Shown one piece after another: positions 16,707-24,417 of a stretch of 41,234 bases of DNA. The notes below the pieces were generated by a model. It did no database searches. It saw only the letters and a list, made by a program, of their open reading frames with translations, and was not told where the DNA came from. How positions within the stretch are numbered: the first letter of the stretch is position 1; each line of letters begins with the position of its first letter. The stretch is from an uncultured Eubacteriales bacterium. Its GTDB lineage: Bacteria > Bacillota > Clostridia > Oscillospirales > CAG-272. The stretch covers positions 1-41,234 of the forward strand of contig CAJJIY010000012.1 of assembly GCA_905187695.1 (NCBI GenBank). Reading direction: 5' to 3'. Both the position numbers and the translations under genes were made by a program.

Positions 16707-17918
16707 ATGAATTACTTGTTTTCGGAAAAATTTGCGGCGCTGAAGCCCTCGGCCATCCGTGAAATTTTCAAAAGTCTTTCCGACCCCGAAATCATTTCTT
16801 TCGCCGCCGGAAATCCCGCGCCGGAATCTTTTCCGGTCGCCGAATTGCAAAAACTCTCCACGGATATCTACGCCGAGTGCCCCGGCACAGCGCTTCAATA
16901 CGGCCTGACCGAGGGTTATACGCCCTTGCGGGAGGCGGTGGCGGCACGGCAGAAAAAAGTTTTCGGCATCGGCAAAAGCCGGGAAAACGGGGATGCGTAT
17001 ACCGATGAGACCCTCATCGTATCCGGCGGACAGCAGGCCATTGAACTGGCCGCCAAGGTTTTTTGTAACGAGGGGGACACCGTCATCTGCGAAAACCCCA
17101 CCTTTATCGGCGCGCTGAACGCCTTCCGTTCCAACGGCGCGCGCACGGTGGGGGTGCCGCTCCATGAGGACGGGCCCGACCCTGCGGAGCTGGAAGCAAC
17201 CATCCGGAAAAACCCGAACACCAAACTGCTGTATCTGATTCCGACCTTTCAGAATCCTTCTGGCATTACCATGTCAAAGGAAAAACGCCACGCCATCTAC
17301 GAAATCGCCAAAAAATATGCCCTGCCTATCATCGAGGACAACCCCTATGGCGAACTGCGGTTTGCCGGGCAGGATCTTCCCACCTTCAAGAGCTTTGACA
17401 CTGAGGGATTGGTTATTTACTGCTCCACTTTTTCCAAGATTCTTTCGGCCGGTATGCGGGTCGGCTTTGCAGTGGTTCCCGCCGGGATCGCCTCCAAAAT
17501 GGTGATCGCCAAGCAGGTAGAGGATGTGCACACCAACCTCTTTTTCCAGATGCTGTGTTACCGCTATATGACGCAGTACGATCTGGACGCGCACATTGAA
17601 AAGATCCGCGGCATTTACCGCCGGAAATGCGTCCTTATGCTTGCGGAGCTGGACAAAGAAATGCCAAAGGAGATCACCTTTACCCGGCCGGAGGGCGGCC
17701 TTTTCCTCTGGGGGACGCTTCCCGAGGGGCTGTCCATGCCCGAATTCGTCAAACGGGCGCTTTCCAAAAAAGTGGCGGTTGTGCCGGGAACGACCTTTAA
17801 CTGTGACCCCGACGCACCCTCTCAGTCTTTCCGGCTCAATTATTCCACGCCCAGCGACGAACAGATCGTTGCCGGCGTGCGCCGACTGGGTGAGGCGGCG
17901 CGAGAAATGCTTGGCTGA
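16707..17918 (+). CDS. PLP-dependent aminotransferase, 2-aminoadipate/MocR-like class I
   Basis: Fold-type I aminotransferase of 403 residues. AAGNPAPESFP near residue 33, IVSGGQQAIEL, the YLIPTFQNPSG motif, EDNPYGEL and STFSKILSAGMRVGF, whose Lys binds PLP, are all seen. These match LysN/2-aminoadipate transaminase-like enzymes that transfer amino groups from branched, aromatic or aminoadipate substrates; the exact one is not clear. GAGGTG lies six bases before the ATG at 16707; an upstream GTG inside that site is rejected as start. It has its own promoter and a terminator shared with pgsA. Confidence 0.9.
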   Translation: MNYLFSEKFAALKPSAIREIFKSLSDPEIISFAAGNPAPESFPVAELQKLSTDIYAECPGTALQYGLTEGYTPLREAVAARQKKVFGIGKSRENGDAYTDETLIVSGGQQAIELAAKVFCNEGDTVICENPTFIGALNAFRSNGARTVGVPLHEDGPDPAELEATIRKNPNTKLLYLIPTFQNPSGITMSKEKRHAIYEIAKKYALPIIEDNPYGELRFAGQDLPTFKSFDTEGLVIYCSTFSKILSAGMRVGFAVVPAGIASKMVIAKQVEDVHTNLFFQMLCYRYMTQYDLDAHIEKIRGIYRRKCVLMLAELDKEMPKEITFTRPEGGLFLWGTLPEGLSMPEFVKRALSKKVAVVPGTTFNCDPDAPSQSFRLNYSTPSDEQIVAGVRRLGEAAREMLG

Positions 17919-17934
17919 AAACCAGAAAAAATAC

Positions 17935-17965
17935 AAAAAAGCCGCGGCATCTGCCGCGGCTTTTT
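17935..17965. terminator. Bidirectional terminator between aminotransferase and pgsA
   Basis: An 8-bp GC stem (17941-17948 with 17953-17960) flanked by a run of A before and a run of T after, so it can end transcription from both convergent sides. Confidence 0.85.
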
Positions 17966-18014
17966 CATTCTTTTGAGTTTTAAAAATGGAGAAAAACACA
18001 CCCGTTTGCCGGCT

Positions 18015-18671
18015 TTACCAATCGGAAGCGACCAGATGCCAGTTTTTCACCAGATAATTGATGCCGGACCAAAGCGTAAAAACAAGCATCAGACCGACCG
18101 TAAGCCAGGAAAGCGGATAAAAATGCGCAAAGAAGAAAGTGGGATCGATCCAACAGCAAAGCAGATCCAGAAACGGCTCGATCAGCAGGGTGCAGATGCA
18201 GATGATCTGGCAGACCGTTTTGATTTTTCCCAGCATATTGGCGGCAACCACCTTGCCGGAGGCATTAACCAGCACCAACCGGAGTGAGGTGATAGCCAAT
18301 TCGCGGAAGATGATAATAATCACGGCCACAAAAAAGAGAATCTTGAACACCGTGCTATAGGAAAGTCCGTAATATTCCGGATGCGTCATGCGGAAAAGGA
18401 GTGCCATCAGCGTGCCGATGACCATGAATTTGTCGGCCACGGGATCCATGAACTTGCCGAAATCGGTGATGAGATGGCGGCCGCGGGCAATTTTCCCATC
18501 CAGCATATCAGTCAGCGCCGTGAGAATGAAGAGCACCGCGCCGGACGCATAAACGGCCTGCCACGGGAGCACCGACACCGGCAAAAGGAGGAGCACCATC
18601 ACGACCGGCACCAGGCACAGCCGGAGCATGGTCAGACGATTGGGCAGATTCATTTTCTTGTTTTCACTCAT
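18015..18671 (-). CDS. pgsA: CDP-diacylglycerol-glycerol-3-phosphate 3-phosphatidyltransferase
   Basis: Makes phosphatidylglycerophosphate in the membrane. The 218-residue protein has several hydrophobic segments and the CDP-alcohol phosphotransferase signature D-G-x2-A-R-x8-G-x3-D-x3-D, seen from DGKIARGR through GKFMDPVAD (residues about 57-80). It overlaps the rimO stop by eight bases and shares its promoter. The rimO-pgsA pairing is common in Clostridia. It is slightly longer than the usual 180-200 residues because of an extra loop near residues 150-185. Confidence 0.92.
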   Translation of the reverse strand: MSENKKMNLPNRLTMLRLCLVPVVMVLLLLPVSVLPWQAVYASGAVLFILTALTDMLDGKIARGRHLITDFGKFMDPVADKFMVIGTLMALLFRMTHPEYYGLSYSTVFKILFFVAVIIIIFRELAITSLRLVLVNASGKVVAANMLGKIKTVCQIICICTLLIEPFLDLLCCWIDPTFFFAHFYPLSWLTVGLMLVFTLWSGINYLVKNWHLVASDW

Positions 18672-20022
18672 GGTCTTTCTCCTTCATCACTGCGCGGCCG
18701 ACCAGATCATAGTCCACCGCTTCTTCGATCTTCACATCCACCAGACTGCCGGGCGCGACCCGATGGGGGGCCTTGAAATAAATTTTTCCGTCAATATCCG
18801 GCGCGTCCGCCGCCGTCCGTCCGTAATGCGTCTCGCTCACCGCGTCAAAATCCTCGGTCAGCACCCGCACGGTGCGGCCGATCTTTTTCTCGTTTTCTTC
18901 GGCGTTGATCTGCATCTGAATTTTCATAAGAATGTCGCGCCGGTCGATCTTCAGCTGTTCATCGATCTGTCCGGGCATTGTGGCGGCCGGCGTTCCCTCC
19001 TCCGGAGAAAATGTAAAGACGCCCATGTGTTCAAAACGGGTCTCTTCCACAAAACGGCACAGCGCCTCAAAATCCGCCTCGGTCTCGCCGGGGAACCCGA
19101 CAATAAAAGTGGTACGGAGCGTCAGCCCCGGGATCTCGCGGCGCAGTTTTCCGATGACCTCCCGGATCATACGGCTGTCCCCATGGCGGTTCATGGCGCG
19201 AAGCACCGGATCGGAAATGTGCTGAAGCGGCAGGTCGATGTATTTGAGGATCCGGTCATTGTCCCGGATCTCGGCCACCAGTTCATCGGTGATCTTGTCC
19301 GGATAGCAATAAAGCAGGCGGATCCACGGGATCTCGGTCTCTTGGGTGATCTTTTGCAGAAGTTCGGGCAGGCGATAGGCACCGTAAAGGTCTTTGCCGT
19401 AGCGCGTGACATCCTGCGCAATGACATTGAGTTCCTTAACGCCGACAGCCGAGAGATCCTTGGCCTCGGCAACAAGATCCTCGATCGGACGGCTCCGGTA
19501 ACGGCCGCGGATAAAAGGAATGGCACAGTAAGAGCAACGGTTGTCACACCCTTCTGCCACCTTGAGGTAAGAGAAAAATTCCGGCGTGGTCAGCACACGG
19601 TCGCCGCCCAGTTTCACGGTGTTTTTATCCTCAAAAGAGGCGTATTTTGGCAAAGACGGATTGGCCAGGCGTGCCGCCACCGATTCCACAGCCCTGACAA
19701 TATTGTGTATACTTCCAACGCCCAGAACAGCGTCTACCTCCGGCATTTCAGTAAGCACTTCCTCGCGGTAACGCTCGGCCAGACAGCCGGTGACAATGAT
19801 GCCCTTGAGGCTTTTATGTTCCTTCAGCCAGGCGATATCCAGAATGTTGTCCACCGCCTCTTTTTTGGCCGCCTCAATAAAGGCGCAGGTGTTGATGACC
19901 ACAATATCCGCTTCGGTTTCATCCGGTGTGATTTCGTGTCCTGCCGAGAGCAACTCGTGAAGCATCACTTCGGTATCGAGCTGGTTTTTGGAGCAACCAA
20001 GCGAAACAAATCCGATTTTCAT
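18664..20022 (-). CDS. rimO: Ribosomal protein S12 methylthiotransferase
   Basis: Radical-SAM enzyme that adds a methylthio group to Asp of ribosomal protein S12. The 452-residue protein starts MKIGFVSLGCSKNQLDTE, typical of RimO. The N-terminal cluster Cys are C10, C46 and C80, the radical SAM CxxxCxxC is C159-C163-C166 (CDNRCSYC), and a C-terminal TRAM domain follows. The ribosome binding site is poor (ACGGATCG), with a consensus promoter about 70 bases upstream. MiaB is the alternative family, but the SLGCSKNQ and RGRYRSRP segments favour RimO. Confidence 0.95.
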   Translation of the reverse strand: MKIGFVSLGCSKNQLDTEVMLHELLSAGHEITPDETEADIVVINTCAFIEAAKKEAVDNILDIAWLKEHKSLKGIIVTGCLAERYREEVLTEMPEVDAVLGVGSIHNIVRAVESVAARLANPSLPKYASFEDKNTVKLGGDRVLTTPEFFSYLKVAEGCDNRCSYCAIPFIRGRYRSRPIEDLVAEAKDLSAVGVKELNVIAQDVTRYGKDLYGAYRLPELLQKITQETEIPWIRLLYCYPDKITDELVAEIRDNDRILKYIDLPLQHISDPVLRAMNRHGDSRMIREVIGKLRREIPGLTLRTTFIVGFPGETEADFEALCRFVEETRFEHMGVFTFSPEEGTPAATMPGQIDEQLKIDRRDILMKIQMQINAEENEKKIGRTVRVLTEDFDAVSETHYGRTAADAPDIDGKIYFKAPHRVAPGSLVDVKIEEAVDYDLVGRAVMKEKDHE

Positions 20023-20090
20023 GTACGATCCGTTATGGGCAGGCCGCGCGGCGGCTACCCTTTTCTCCCGTTCTGATAAATTCCGTTTCT

Positions 20091-20119
20091 ATTATATCAC
20101 GCGCGCGCACCTCTGTCAA
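20091..20119 (-). promoter_or_regulatory. Consensus promoter of rimO-pgsA
   Basis: Minus-strand TTGACA (20114-20119), 17-base spacer, TATAAT (20091-20096). The -35 follows directly on the T-run of the upstream terminator. Confidence 0.85.
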
Positions 20120-20160
20120 GGAAAAAGAGAGGCCGCCGGCACTTTTCCGGACGACCTCTC
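20120..20160 (-). terminator. Terminator of the amino-acid ABC operon
   Basis: Stem AGAGAGG/CCTCTCT (20127-20133 with 20154-20160) enclosing a second CCGG/CCGG helix, followed on the minus strand by a run of T. It lies nine bases after the stop of the ATPase gene. Confidence 0.75.
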
Positions 20161-20168
20161 TGAAATTC

Positions 20169-20975
20169 TTATGTCTCTTCGTTCTTTGCGGAATGTGAAA
20201 GGAAGGCGCGGGTCTTTTCGCTCCTGGGCGCGGAAAAAAGCGCCTCGGGCGCGCCTTTTTCTTCGATCACACCATCGGCCATAAAGATGACCTGATCCGA
20301 AACCGATCGGGCAAAGGACATTTCGTGCGTGACGATAATCATGGTGCGGTCCCGGCCCTTGAGCGATTTGATAACCCGGAGCACCTCGCCGGTCAGTTCG
20401 GGATCCAGCGCCGAGGTGGGCTCATCAAAGCAGAGAATTTCGGGAGAAAGCATGAGCGCGCGCGCGATTGCCACCCGCTGCTGCTGACCGCCCGAAAGCT
20501 GGGACGGAAAAACATCGGCCTTGTGCGAAAGCCCGACCGTGGCCAAGAGTTCCTCGGCGCGGCGGTCAATTTCGGTCAGCGCGGCTTTCACTTGGTCAGC
20601 CGGAGCGCCGCTCTCGCGCAGAAGGCGCTTTTCACGCAAGGCGGCCGCCAACGTGAGATTCTTTTTGACGCTGTATTGAGGAAAAAGATTGAAAGACTGA
20701 AAAACCATGCCAAACCGGAGCTGCCGGTTCTGGCGCTCGGCCGGGGTGAGCTTTCGGGTGTCATTTGCCGAGAAAACCATTTCGCCGTCCACCAGAATCT
20801 CACCCGTGTCGGGGGTTTCCAAAAAATTAAGGCAACGGAGCAAGGTGGTCTTCCCGCTGCCGGAAGAACCGATGATGGAAAGGACCTCGCCCTTTTCCAT
20901 TGAAAAATCAATCCCCTTGAGCACTTCGTTGCCCTCAAAGGTCTTTTTGATATTGCGCACTTCCAAAACAGGCAT
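20169..20975 (-). CDS. Amino-acid ABC transporter ATP-binding protein
   Basis: GlnQ/polar amino-acid ATPase of 268 residues: Walker A GSSGSGKTT (about 36-44), Q-loop in FGMVFQSFNLFPQYS, signature LSGGQQQRVAIARAL, Walker B ILCFDEPTSALDPE and the H-loop in IIVTHEM. It powers the permease encoded nine bases upstream. It carries an insertion between the Q-loop and signature (about residues 110-140, RLLRESGAPADQVK...) slightly longer than in GlnQ. Substrate set by the binding protein two genes upstream. Confidence 0.94.
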   Translation of the reverse strand: MPVLEVRNIKKTFEGNEVLKGIDFSMEKGEVLSIIGSSGSGKTTLLRCLNFLETPDTGEILVDGEMVFSANDTRKLTPAERQNRQLRFGMVFQSFNLFPQYSVKKNLTLAAALREKRLLRESGAPADQVKAALTEIDRRAEELLATVGLSHKADVFPSQLSGGQQQRVAIARALMLSPEILCFDEPTSALDPELTGEVLRVIKSLKGRDRTMIIVTHEMSFARSVSDQVIFMADGVIEEKGAPEALFSAPRSEKTRAFLSHSAKNEET

Positions 20976-20984
20976 CTTCTCACC

Positions 20985-21662
20985 TCATTTCAGGCTGTAC
21001 CGGCCAAAGCGTTTTTCCAGTCTTGCCATCCCGCCGGCCACCAGAAAGTTGAATACATAATAAATAATCGCCGCCACCAGATAGGGTTTCATGCTGACCT
21101 GTGCGGAGGCCAACCGCTTGGCCATGGTGAACATCTCCAGCTGACCGATGGCAAAGGCCAGCGAGGTATCCTTGACCAATGTGATGATTTCATTGGTCAT
21201 GGAGGGCAAAATTCGCCGGACGACCTGCGGCAAAATGACCAGAAAAAAAGTCTGCGGACGGTTCATGCCCAGCACCTTGGCCGCCTCATACTGTCCCTCC
21301 GGCATGGAGGCAATTCCCGAACGGTAGATCTCGGCAAAATAAGCCGCGTAGTTGAGCGCGAACCCGAGAATGACCGCCAAAAACATCCAGTGATCGCCCA
21401 TATCGCGGAGCTTGATCTTAAAGATATAGTTGGGGCAAAAATAAACCACAAACAGCTGAAGCATCAGCGGCGTGCCGCGCATAATTGAGATATAGATCCG
21501 AAAAAGCCATGCAACGGGTTTGATTTTCGACATTCGTCCCCAACAAATAAGCAACCCCAGCGGCAACGAAAGCACCACCGTCAGCACAAAGATCAGCACC
21601 GAATAAAGAAGGCCGCTTTGCAGCTGAATAAAAATCTGTGAAAAGTCCCTGAAAAATGACAT
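20985..21662 (-). CDS. Amino-acid ABC transporter permease
   Basis: HisM/GlnP-type membrane protein of 225 residues with about five transmembrane segments and the EAA loop near AAKVLGMNRPQTFFLVILPQ, which docks to the ATPase. The start is the ATG preceded by GGGGAG; a longer in-frame extension overlaps the binding-protein gene and is rejected. Probably works as a homodimer because a single permease is encoded. A strong hairpin lies 23 bases upstream of its start. Confidence 0.92.
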   Translation of the reverse strand: MSFFRDFSQIFIQLQSGLLYSVLIFVLTVVLSLPLGLLICWGRMSKIKPVAWLFRIYISIMRGTPLMLQLFVVYFCPNYIFKIKLRDMGDHWMFLAVILGFALNYAAYFAEIYRSGIASMPEGQYEAAKVLGMNRPQTFFLVILPQVVRRILPSMTNEIITLVKDTSLAFAIGQLEMFTMAKRLASAQVSMKPYLVAAIIYYVFNFLVAGGMARLEKRFGRYSLK

Positions 21663-21684
21663 GTTTCTCCCCTGACGCACCGCA

Positions 21685-21710
21685 CGGCGCGCCCCGAAAA
21701 GGGCGCGCCG
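21685..21710 (-). other. Intercistronic hairpin after the binding-protein gene
   Basis: A 10-bp perfect GC stem (21685-21694 with 21701-21710) with a six-base loop and no T-run on either strand. Placement between binding-protein and permease genes suggests a 3'-end stabiliser that raises the amount of binding protein over permease, as known for other ABC operons. Confidence 0.6.
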
Positions 21711-21723
21711 TTGGTGACTGTTT

Positions 21724-22515
21724 TTATTTTCCGAGCGTGAAAGCGTCGTAAGAAACGCCGTACTTCTTGCAAAGCCCCTTGATAAAATCGGGGTTTTCGG
21801 TCGCAATCTTTTTCATTTCGGCATTGATCTCATCCCGAAGCGCCGTATTCCCTTTTAAGAAACCGACGCCGTAAGTCTCGGTAGAAATCTGCTCGTTCAG
21901 AATTTTATAGCCGGCCTTATCCCGGATGAGATATTCGGCCACGCCGATATCCACCACAATCGCCTCGACAGCGCCGGCACTCAACCGGTTGAAGGCCGCT
22001 GTATAGTCGGCATCCAGTTCGTATTTGCCGTTTTTAAAAGAGGCCACCAGATCGCTTTTCTCCGAAAGAGCCGTTTCGCCGGAAGATTTGCTCTGCACCG
22101 TCACGATCTTGCCCGCAAGATCGGACAGCGCCGAAATGCCGGAATCACTCTTGACCAGTACCACGATGCTGTTGTTGAGATAGCGGTCGGACCATTCATA
22201 GGCCTCTTCGCGTCCCTCGTAAGTGAATCCGTTCCAGATGAAGTCAATCGCGCCGCTCTTGAGCTGTTCATCCTTGCTGTCCCAGTCAATGGGGCGAAGC
22301 TCCAGCTCGTAGCCGAGATTGTCACAGACTTTTTTAGCATACTCAATATCAAAGCCGACATACTCGCCGGTGCTGTCGTCAACATAGCCGTAGGGCGGAT
22401 AGTTGGCGTCAAAGCCGAGAATCAGTTTTTTCTCTTCCTTCTTGCAGGAAAAGAGAAAGGGCAGACAGCAGGCGGCCAGCAAAAGCGCCAGCGCGAGAGA
22501 AAGCATTTTTTTCAT
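21724..22515 (-). CDS. Amino-acid ABC transporter substrate-binding lipoprotein
   Basis: Type II periplasmic-binding-fold protein of 263 residues, family SBP_bac_3. It has a Lys-rich signal peptide with lipobox LFSC (Cys24), then LILGFDANYPPYGYVDDSTG and VGFDIEYAKKV, the typical N-lobe signature for polar amino acids. The domain order is normal, which matters for comparison with the permuted MetQ at 33180-34028. AAGGAG precedes the ATG, and the promoter is at 22569-22597. The exact amino acid cannot be told from sequence. Confidence 0.93.
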   Translation of the reverse strand: MKKMLSLALALLLAACCLPFLFSCKKEEKKLILGFDANYPPYGYVDDSTGEYVGFDIEYAKKVCDNLGYELELRPIDWDSKDEQLKSGAIDFIWNGFTYEGREEAYEWSDRYLNNSIVVLVKSDSGISALSDLAGKIVTVQSKSSGETALSEKSDLVASFKNGKYELDADYTAAFNRLSAGAVEAIVVDIGVAEYLIRDKAGYKILNEQISTETYGVGFLKGNTALRDEINAEMKKIATENPDFIKGLCKKYGVSYDAFTLGK

Positions 22516-22542
22516 GGCGATACTCCTTGATTTATTGTTTTA

Positions 22543-22565
22543 TCACTTTAGCTTGGTGAAGTGAC
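22543..22565. promoter_or_regulatory. Inverted repeat downstream of the ABC-operon promoter, possible operator
   Basis: TCACTT and AAGTGA arms flank about nine bases between the -10 and the ribosome binding site of the binding-protein gene. A repressor could act here, but the repeat is short. Position is accurate to about one base. Confidence 0.35.
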
Positions 22566-22568
22566 CCT

Positions 22569-22597
22569 ATGATATCATATCCGAAAAGGTTTGTCAA
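22569..22597 (-). promoter_or_regulatory. Promoter of the amino-acid ABC operon
   Basis: Minus-strand TTGACA (22592-22597), 17-base spacer, TATCAT (22569-22574). Confidence 0.8.
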
Positions 22598-22726
22598 CTG
22601 TTTTTTGAAATTTTTTTCGGTTTTTCACTTTTGGACAAGAAAAGGAGGTTTTCCCGTTTCTTTTTGTGCTTTTTGTCCTGCATTTTGCAAAAATCCGCCT
22701 TTGACCTTTTTCATGTCATGTTTTAC

Positions 22727-22755
22727 TTGCGTTTTTCCTTTTTTTATGCTATAAT
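22727..22755 (+). promoter_or_regulatory. Promoter of the cobalamin-uptake unit
   Basis: TTGCGT (22727-22732), 17-base spacer, TATAAT (22750-22755). The transcript would start near 22762 and carry a leader of about 340 bases before the first start codon. Confidence 0.75.
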
Positions 22756-22762
22756 ATGACCA

Positions 22763-22990
22763 TATCGGTGAAACTCCGATAAATTTTAATGCCGAAAGGC
22801 GAAACCCATCGTTTGGTCACACGGTTCTGCGCGGGAATCATCGCGCACGGGGGCGGGAGGCGGTTCTCCTTTCTCCGAATGAGGAAAGCGCGGTGAAAAT
22901 CCGCCGCAACAGCCATTACCGTCACAGTCGGAATGCTCATTGTCCCGTGCCGTAAAGAATCCTCCGGGCAAAGTGCCGGTTCAACCGGTC
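22763..22990 (+). ncRNA. Probable cobalamin riboswitch
   Basis: The long structured leader contains the hallmark GGTGAAAATCC (22892-22902) enclosed by a GCG/CGC helix, a downstream CAGCC segment, and a B12-box-like AGTCGGAATGCTC (22926-22938), in the order seen in cobalamin riboswitches. A short hairpin ATCGG/CCGAT (22764-22780) starts the transcript. Both downstream genes fit vitamin B12 uptake. The expression platform is probably between 22965 and 23095: GCCGGTT/AACCGGT and GCGG/CCGC hairpins are there, the second followed by TCTTTTTT (23019-23028), which may be the terminator. Peripheral helices deviate from the consensus by eye, so class (adenosyl- or methylcobalamin) is not assigned. Confidence 0.75.
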
Positions 22991-23099
22991 GGGGAGGGTG
23001 CAGGAATGGCGGTATCCCGCTCTTTTTTGCGCGCTCTCCCGGTCGCCGGCCGTGGGGGGCGCGCTTTACTGATTCGGGCGGGGCAGAAAGGACAACCTC

Positions 23100-23759
23100 A
23101 TGAAAACCATCGTCACCCGTTCTCTTTTACTTCTTCTTGTATTGATTCTTTGCCTGCCGCTGGCGGCCTGCGGCAAGGAACCCCTCACCGGTATTTCCTT
23201 TGAGGGTGCCAGTTTCGTCTATGACGGGACCGAAAAATCCATTGAAATCAAAGGCACGCTCCCGGAAGGCGTCAGCGTCAGTTATGAAGGCAACGCGCAA
23301 AGTGCCGTGGGCAGTTACACGGTCATTGCCCGCTTTACCGACAGCACCGGCAAATACAAACTTCCCGATGAGTTGCGTGCCAACCTGACCATTACGCTGC
23401 CCGAACGCACCGTGCCCGCCACCGGCATCTGGGCAAACGCCACCTACCGCAAGGATACGGCACTGGGCACCGGCGCAAAGACCCTCTTTATCGATGTCAA
23501 GGCCGAGGGCGAATATGTCACTTTTGCCATTCAGACTGACGCGGAAAATGTCGGCGCGGCACTGTTGGGCGTCGGACTGGTTTCGGGCGATACCACACAG
23601 TACGGCCTTTTCATCAAGGTGGTAAACGGCATGACGGCCGACTATAATGTGGACCAGACCTATTGGGGCTTTTTCAAAAACGGGGAGTATATGACAACCG
23701 GCGTAGACAGCACGCCTTTTGAAAGCGGAGCGCATTTTGAACTCATCAAAACCAAGTGA
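23100..23759 (+). CDS. DUF4430-type lipoprotein, probable cobalamin-binding
   Basis: A 219-residue secreted lipoprotein: signal peptide with lipobox LAAC (Cys24), an immunoglobulin-like segment (residues about 28-105, with SFVYDGTEKSIEIKG and AVGSYTV as in MBG/YDG-like repeats), then a C-terminal domain ending YWGFFKNGEYMTTGVDSTPFESGAHFE split by family convention. The C-terminal pattern (a fixed Trp, then 'NGEYMTTGVDSTP') is that of DUF4430, a transcobalamin-like domain. AAAGGA lies seven bases before the ATG. Behind a cobalamin riboswitch and ahead of an ECF S-component, it is likely a surface capture protein for B12. Confidence 0.8.
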   Translation: MKTIVTRSLLLLLVLILCLPLAACGKEPLTGISFEGASFVYDGTEKSIEIKGTLPEGVSVSYEGNAQSAVGSYTVIARFTDSTGKYKLPDELRANLTITLPERTVPATGIWANATYRKDTALGTGAKTLFIDVKAEGEYVTFAIQTDAENVGAALLGVGLVSGDTTQYGLFIKVVNGMTADYNVDQTYWGFFKNGEYMTTGVDSTPFESGAHFELIKTK

Positions 23760-24300
23760 GGAAACTGCACTGCGCGCCCGGAAGCGGTTTCTCAGCGTCC
23801 GGGAACTGACCGTTTTTTCCATGCTGGGCGCCCTGATGTTTGTTTCTAAACTCCTTATGGAGTGGGCGCCGAATGTGCATTTTCTGGCCATGTTTCTCAT
23901 TACTTTTACATTGGTCTACCGGGTCAAGGCGCTGATTCCGCTTTATGTGTTTGTTTTCCTGACCGGCATTTATGCGGGCTTTTCCTTGTGGTGGCTTCCC
24001 TACCTTTATATCTGGTTGCCGCTCTTTGGCGTGACGCTGCTTTTGCCGCGACGGATGCCGCCCCACGTGGCCGTTCCGGTCTATTGCGTGGTGGGCGCGC
24101 TTCACGGCCTTGCTTTTGGCACCCTGTATGCGCCCGCACAGGCACTGCTCTTCGGCATGAATTTCAAAGCAACGCTGTTATGGATCGTGTCCGGGCTCCC
24201 CTGGGACGCGGTGCACGCCGCCGGAAACGCCGCGGCCTGTCTTCTTTGCGTGCCGCTGTCCAAATTACTTTTTCGGCTTGAAAAACGGCCGCCTTGCTGA
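23737..24300 (+). CDS. ECF transporter S-component, probable cobalamin specificity
   Basis: A 187-residue integral membrane protein with about six hydrophobic segments. The start region LSVRELTVFSMLGALMFVSK has the Ala-rich first helix (LGALMFVSK) typical of energy-coupling-factor substrate-binding subunits. No ATPase or T-component is nearby, so it would use a shared ECF module. Start chosen at TTG 23737 with GGAG six bases upstream, overlapping the lipoprotein gene by 23 bases; the first ATG (23821) would cut into the first conserved helix. Riboswitch and lipoprotein context point to vitamin B12 (CbrT-like function); this is inferred. Confidence 0.78.
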   Translation: MNSSKPSEETALRARKRFLSVRELTVFSMLGALMFVSKLLMEWAPNVHFLAMFLITFTLVYRVKALIPLYVFVFLTGIYAGFSLWWLPYLYIWLPLFGVTLLLPRRMPPHVAVPVYCVVGALHGLAFGTLYAPAQALLFGMNFKATLLWIVSGLPWDAVHAAGNAAACLLCVPLSKLLFRLEKRPPC

Positions 24301-24307
24301 AAAGAGA

Positions 24308-24342
24308 AAAGAGCCGCTGCGAAAAGCAGCGGCTCTTTTTAA
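24308..24342 (+). terminator. Terminator of the cobalamin-uptake unit
   Basis: A 14-bp stem (24308-24321 with 24327-24340), five-base loop and T-run, starting eight bases after the S-component stop codon. Confidence 0.88.
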
Positions 24343-24349
24343 AAAATGA

Positions 24350-24378
24350 TTGCAAATTCCGGAAAGATGTATTATAAT
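24350..24378 (+). promoter_or_regulatory. Promoter of the zapA-like/U32/nagA unit
   Basis: TTGCAA, 17-base spacer, TATAAT (24373-24378). It follows directly on the preceding terminator. Confidence 0.78.
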
Positions 24379-24417
24379 GGAGGAAAGAAAACAGCGCCGC
24401 GGCGCAAAGGAGTTGCC

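Noticed and set aside
18628..20076. 482-codon plus-strand frame opposite rimO and pgsA
   Set aside because: RimO and PgsA carry complete motifs on the other strand; this frame is a shadow.
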